From assembly GCA_023453025.1 (NCBI GenBank), contig JAEXUD010000003.1, positions 1 through 6,888 of the forward strand: 6,888 bases of DNA. Reading direction: 5' to 3'. The notes under the pieces were generated by a model, which worked only from the letters and a program-made list of their open reading frames with translations, searched no databases and was not told the DNA's origin. Positions 5,187 through 6,888 of the stretch are shown here, piece after piece (position 1 is the first letter of the stretch; every line of letters begins with the position of its first letter). The position numbers and the translations under genes are program-made. The DNA comes from Bacillota bacterium (lineage in GTDB: Bacteria; Bacillota; Clostridia; Tissierellales; Sedimentibacteraceae).

Positions 5187-6245
5187 CTAACCTATTGAAG
5201 ACATTATGTTCATCAAAGGCAGCATTACAGAAATCAATATAAAGCCTATTACAATACACAGTGTACCTACCAGTATCGGCTCAATAAGAGATACGGCATT
5301 GCTTATTGACTGATCTGCTTCATATTCATAAGTGTTGGTTATTTTTTTCATTACTGTATCCATCTCTCCCGTGCGCTGACCCATATTCAGCATTTGCATA
5401 TGCATGCTTGAAAAAAGTGACAGCTTGGAAATAGATTCAAGAAAATCCTCACCTGAATTCATTGATCTGCTGCATTGTTCAATTTTATATCTAAGATCAG
5501 GTTCTTTAACTATATCCAACAGCAAATTTATAGAGTTGTCTACATTCATACCGCTTGAAAGCAATAAAGACATGCTGGAAGCAAATCTGTAGGCAGTTAT
5601 TTTTTTCATAATAGATCTGGTTAAGAAAAAACTATTTAAAAATTTGTTTAATAAGCTATTGCCATTTTTTGTTTTTGAAATTATGTATACAGCTGTAATA
5701 AAGAGCAATATGATTATTACAGCAGCCAGCGTAACCTTTCCGGTCATTATTCCGGCAGAAAATGATATTATGAATGAAGACTCATTAGACATCTGTCCTC
5801 CCAGCTCTTTAATCATCCCTTCAAATATTGGAAAAATCTTTGTAACAAGCAAGATTATGACAAATGACATCATTATAAAAAGCATTGAAGGATAAAATAC
5901 AGAATTTCGTATTTTTGATTTTAAATAATTTTCTCTTTCATAATATTCAGATAAAGAACTCATAACATCATCAAGTCTGCCGGTTACGTTTCCGATTTGG
6001 CTCATATTAATTATATAAGAAGGAAAGTAACCGGAATTTTCCATAGCTTTATAAAGGGGAACCTTGTAAGAAAGCTCATCCATTAATGAACCAAGTGCAT
6101 TTTTAACATTGCCCTCTTCAATATCATTGTACATCCATTCAACTCCGTCAGGTATCAGCATGCCTGATTTTAATATCATTGCAATCTGTGTACAAAAATA
6201 AGATAATTCAGATGAGGACAGTTCTCTTATTGATGTGTTTTTCAT
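5187..6245 (-). CDS. pilC: Type IV pilus platform protein PilC (GspF family)
   Basis: This 352-residue inner-membrane protein is the GspF/PilC platform that links the cytoplasmic ATPases to pilus assembly and disassembly. Two GspF domains are visible: about 15-137, with MSQIGNVTGRLDDVM (81-95) and the first membrane helix (118-140), and about 215-345, with the duplicated MLNMGQRTGEMDTVM (285-299) and the last membrane helix (319-345). A middle helix lies at about 165-189. The repeated signature G-x-x-(T)G-x-(L/M)-D-x-V-M in both halves is characteristic. The length is slightly short compared with the usual 400 residues, mainly at the N-terminus. It is the first gene of the operon, with its own promoter 38 bases upstream and a modest AGGATGG ribosome binding site about eight bases before the ATG. 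The five downstream genes follow with gaps of 1 to 17 bases. Confidence 0.93.
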   Translation of the reverse strand: MKNTSIRELSSSELSYFCTQIAMILKSGMLIPDGVEWMYNDIEEGNVKNALGSLMDELSYKVPLYKAMENSGYFPSYIINMSQIGNVTGRLDDVMSSLSEYYERENYLKSKIRNSVFYPSMLFIMMSFVIILLVTKIFPIFEGMIKELGGQMSNESSFIISFSAGIMTGKVTLAAVIIILLFITAVYIISKTKNGNSLLNKFLNSFFLTRSIMKKITAYRFASSMSLLLSSGMNVDNSINLLLDIVKEPDLRYKIEQCSRSMNSGEDFLESISKLSLFSSMHMQMLNMGQRTGEMDTVMKKITNTYEYEADQSISNAVSLIEPILVGTLCIVIGFILISVMLPLMNIMSSIG

Positions 6246-6282
6246 ATATACACCATCCTGTTTTGTTTGTAACTTTTTCTTA

Positions 6283-6311
6283 ATTATATTATAATTAAAT
6301 TACAAACTCAA
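6283..6311 (-). promoter_or_regulatory. Promoter of the pilC-pilT operon
   Basis: On the minus strand TTGAGT (6306-6311) and a perfect TATAAT (6283-6288) are separated by 17 bases. The start near 6276 would give a leader of about 30 bases. That is too short for a c-di-GMP riboswitch, and none is seen between here and the pilC start. Confidence 0.7.
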
Positions 6312-6465
6312 CAATATTATATATAATTTTACATATTTCGATAGAATGCACAAAATATGTTTTTAAATTATGGTTAGCATTGATAAGGTAAGTAACTTTT
6401 TAAAGTTTCTTCATATATTATATATGCTTGAATTAAAAGCTATAAAGAAAATTTTAAATAGGGGA
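6312..6465. other. AT-rich spacer between divergent pilus and rRNA promoters
   Basis: There is no gene. Two perfect dyads stand out: AACTTT/AAAGTT (6394-6407, 2-base gap) and CATATAT/ATATATG (6412-6426, 1-base gap). Both lie 40-70 bases upstream of the first rRNA promoter. The run 6441-6460 is A/T-only apart from two bases and could act as an UP element. No function can be shown from sequence. Confidence 0.45.
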
Positions 6466-6494
6466 TTGACAAAGAGAATCAAGTAAGCTAAAAT
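6466..6494 (+). promoter_or_regulatory. rRNA operon promoter P1
   Basis: A perfect TTGACA (6466-6471), a 17-base spacer and TAAAAT (6489-6494). Transcripts would begin near AAGCG (6499-6503), followed by a CTTCA/TGAAG hairpin (6504-6517). It is the first and most separate of four tandem promoters, 94 bp before P2. Confidence 0.85.
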
Positions 6495-6559
6495 AATAAA
6501 GCGCTTCAGATTTGAAGAGTTGCAAGTAAAAACTTTAAAGAAAAATATTTAAAAACCAG

Positions 6560-6588
6560 TTGACAATAACATGTAGTTATGTTAAACT
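6560..6588 (+). promoter_or_regulatory. rRNA operon promoter P2
   Basis: A perfect TTGACA (6560-6565), a 17-base spacer and TAAACT (6583-6588). The initial transcribed sequence AAGCTGTC begins at 6593 and forms a CTGTC/GGCAG hairpin (6596-6611). Confidence 0.87.
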
Positions 6589-6634
6589 ATCAAAGCTGTC
6601 GGAAATGGCAGAAATTAAAACTTAATAATATTTC

Positions 6635-6663
6635 TTGACAAATATAATTAAGTATGATAGAAT
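6635..6663 (+). promoter_or_regulatory. rRNA operon promoter P3
   Basis: A perfect TTGACA (6635-6640), a 17-base spacer and TAGAAT (6658-6663), exactly 75 bp after P2. AAGCTGTC again starts five bases after the -10 (6668) and folds as GCTGTCT with AGGTGGC (6670-6687), using three G-T pairs. Confidence 0.87.
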
Positions 6664-6709
6664 CTTAAAGCTGTCTCGTGAGGTGGCTAAAGAAAAGAAA
6701 AAATAATAG

Positions 6710-6738
6710 TTGACAACATCAACAAGATGTGATAAACT
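6710..6738 (+). promoter_or_regulatory. rRNA operon promoter P4
   Basis: A perfect TTGACA (6710-6715), a 17-base spacer and TAAACT (6733-6738), exactly 75 bp after P3. AAGCTGTC starts at 6743, and CTGTC/GACAG form a perfect hairpin (6746-6761). This is the promoter nearest to 16S. Confidence 0.87.
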
Positions 6739-6790
6739 AGTCAAGCTGTCGCAAGAGACAGAAGAACCTAGACAATAAAACAGCATAAGA

Positions 6791-6817
6791 AACCTTTGAG
6801 AGTTCTAAAAAAAGAAC
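6791..6817 (+). promoter_or_regulatory. rRNA leader: boxA-like element and hairpin
   Basis: CCTTTGAGAGTTC (6793-6805) resembles the CTTTGAAAACT-type boxA antitermination sites of Firmicute rRNA leaders, to which NusB/NusE bind in model species. It overlaps a GTTCT/AGAAC stem (6802-6806 with 6813-6817). The match is approximate. Confidence 0.4.
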
Positions 6818-6839
6818 AACAAAAAAAGTAAAAAAAGAT

Positions 6840-6860
6840 AGATAATGCTAAGCGTTATCT
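6840..6860 (+). other. Hairpin in the rRNA leader just before 16S
   Basis: AGATAATGC (6840-6848) pairs with GCGTTATCT (6852-6860) in a 9-bp stem with one G-T pair and a 3-base loop. No T-tract follows, so it is not a terminator. It lies 12 bases before the expected mature 16S end and is probably part of the leader fold used in processing. Confidence 0.6.
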
Positions 6861-6872
6861 TGAGCGAGAATA

Positions 6873-6888
6873 TAAAACGAGAGTTTGA
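6873..6888 (+). rRNA. rrs: 16S ribosomal RNA, first bases only (partial)
   Basis: The window ends in ACGAGAGTTTGA, the universal start of bacterial 16S rRNA (the AGAGTTTGA of the classic 27F site). By comparison with the E. coli 5' end the mature RNA should begin near 6873. The gene continues past the window. The four tandem promoters and structured leader upstream agree with this call. Confidence 0.85.

Larger units (their letters stand above)
6560..6784 (+). repeat. Three 75-bp tandem promoter modules
   Basis: P2, P3 and P4 repeat with a period of exactly 75 bp. Within each module the -35 hexamer, 17-base spacer, -10 hexamer, a four-base gap and then AAGCTGTC are kept, while most other bases have diverged. 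This looks like an old tandem duplication in which only the promoter and first transcribed bases have been held constant. Confidence 0.75.

Noticed and set aside
5170..5259. Upstream extension of the 98-residue protein into pilC
   Set aside because: It would overlap the pilC 3' end by over 70 bases without a ribosome binding site, while TTG at 5169 has AGGAAAGG at good distance.
3831..5895. Plus-strand frames opposite the pilus operon
   Set aside because: They are reverse-strand shadows of the well-supported prepilin-like, 98-residue and pilC genes.
6246..6306. A c-di-GMP riboswitch in front of the pilus operon, as known for C. difficile
   Set aside because: The predicted leader is only about 30 bases, and no GEMM-I or type II core is seen on the minus strand there.
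6802..6860. rRNA leader hairpins as intrinsic terminators
   Set aside because: Neither stem is followed by a T-run, and a terminator just before 16S would make no sense.
1..6888. CRISPR arrays, tRNA genes or complete insertion sequences
   Set aside because: No evenly spaced repeat-spacer pattern, no tRNA cloverleaf signature and no transposase with terminal repeats were seen; the only mobile-element trace is the recombinase stub at the left edge.

Overview
The window looks like low-GC, AT-rich chromosomal DNA from an anaerobic Firmicute of the class Clostridia. The reasons are AGGAGG-type ribosome binding sites, a clostridial-style type IV pilus gene set, a c-di-GMP-I (GEMM-I) riboswitch, and strong TTGACA-17-TAnnnT promoters in front of a 16S rRNA gene. 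I cannot name the genus with confidence.

Region by region. (1) Positions 1-173 hold a fragment of a mobile element: perhaps the last codons of one gene, then the first 29 codons of a large serine recombinase. The recombinase is cut off directly after its catalytic YCRVST motif and joined to an unrelated intrinsic terminator. (2) A 56-residue, cysteine-containing small protein (DUF6774-like, minus strand) follows at 203-373. (3) A GNAT acetyltransferase of the RimJ/RimL type lies at 587-1099 with its own promoter. (4) At 1114-1298 there is a complete regulatory unit: a promoter, a c-di-GMP-I riboswitch aptamer, a linker hairpin and a strong intrinsic terminator. It controls a secreted transglutaminase-like protein (1335-2204). 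(5) A symmetric terminator at 2204-2233 separates this gene from a convergent six-gene minus-strand operon (6245 down to 2296): PilC/GspF platform protein, a 98-residue membrane protein, a DUF4860-like protein, a prepilin-like protein, a 172-residue membrane protein, and a PilT-type retraction ATPase. (6) Divergent from the operon, 6466-6888 is the promoter and leader region of an rRNA operon. It has four tandem promoters, three of them spaced exactly 75 bp apart, and the first bases of 16S rRNA sit at the window edge.

How it may fit together. The type IV pilus genes and the c-di-GMP-controlled secreted transglutaminase-like protein both point to surface attachment, and they converge on one shared terminator. 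The riboswitch layout suggests an OFF switch: the terminator's left arm is complementary both to its own right arm and to the conserved aptamer core, so ligand binding should favour termination. High c-di-GMP would then shut off the secreted enzyme. That resembles the logic of c-di-GMP-controlled adhesin-releasing proteases, but it is inference. The pilus operon shows no riboswitch in its short leader, and it lacks an extension ATPase, a canonical major pilin and a prepilin peptidase, which must be elsewhere if the pilus works.
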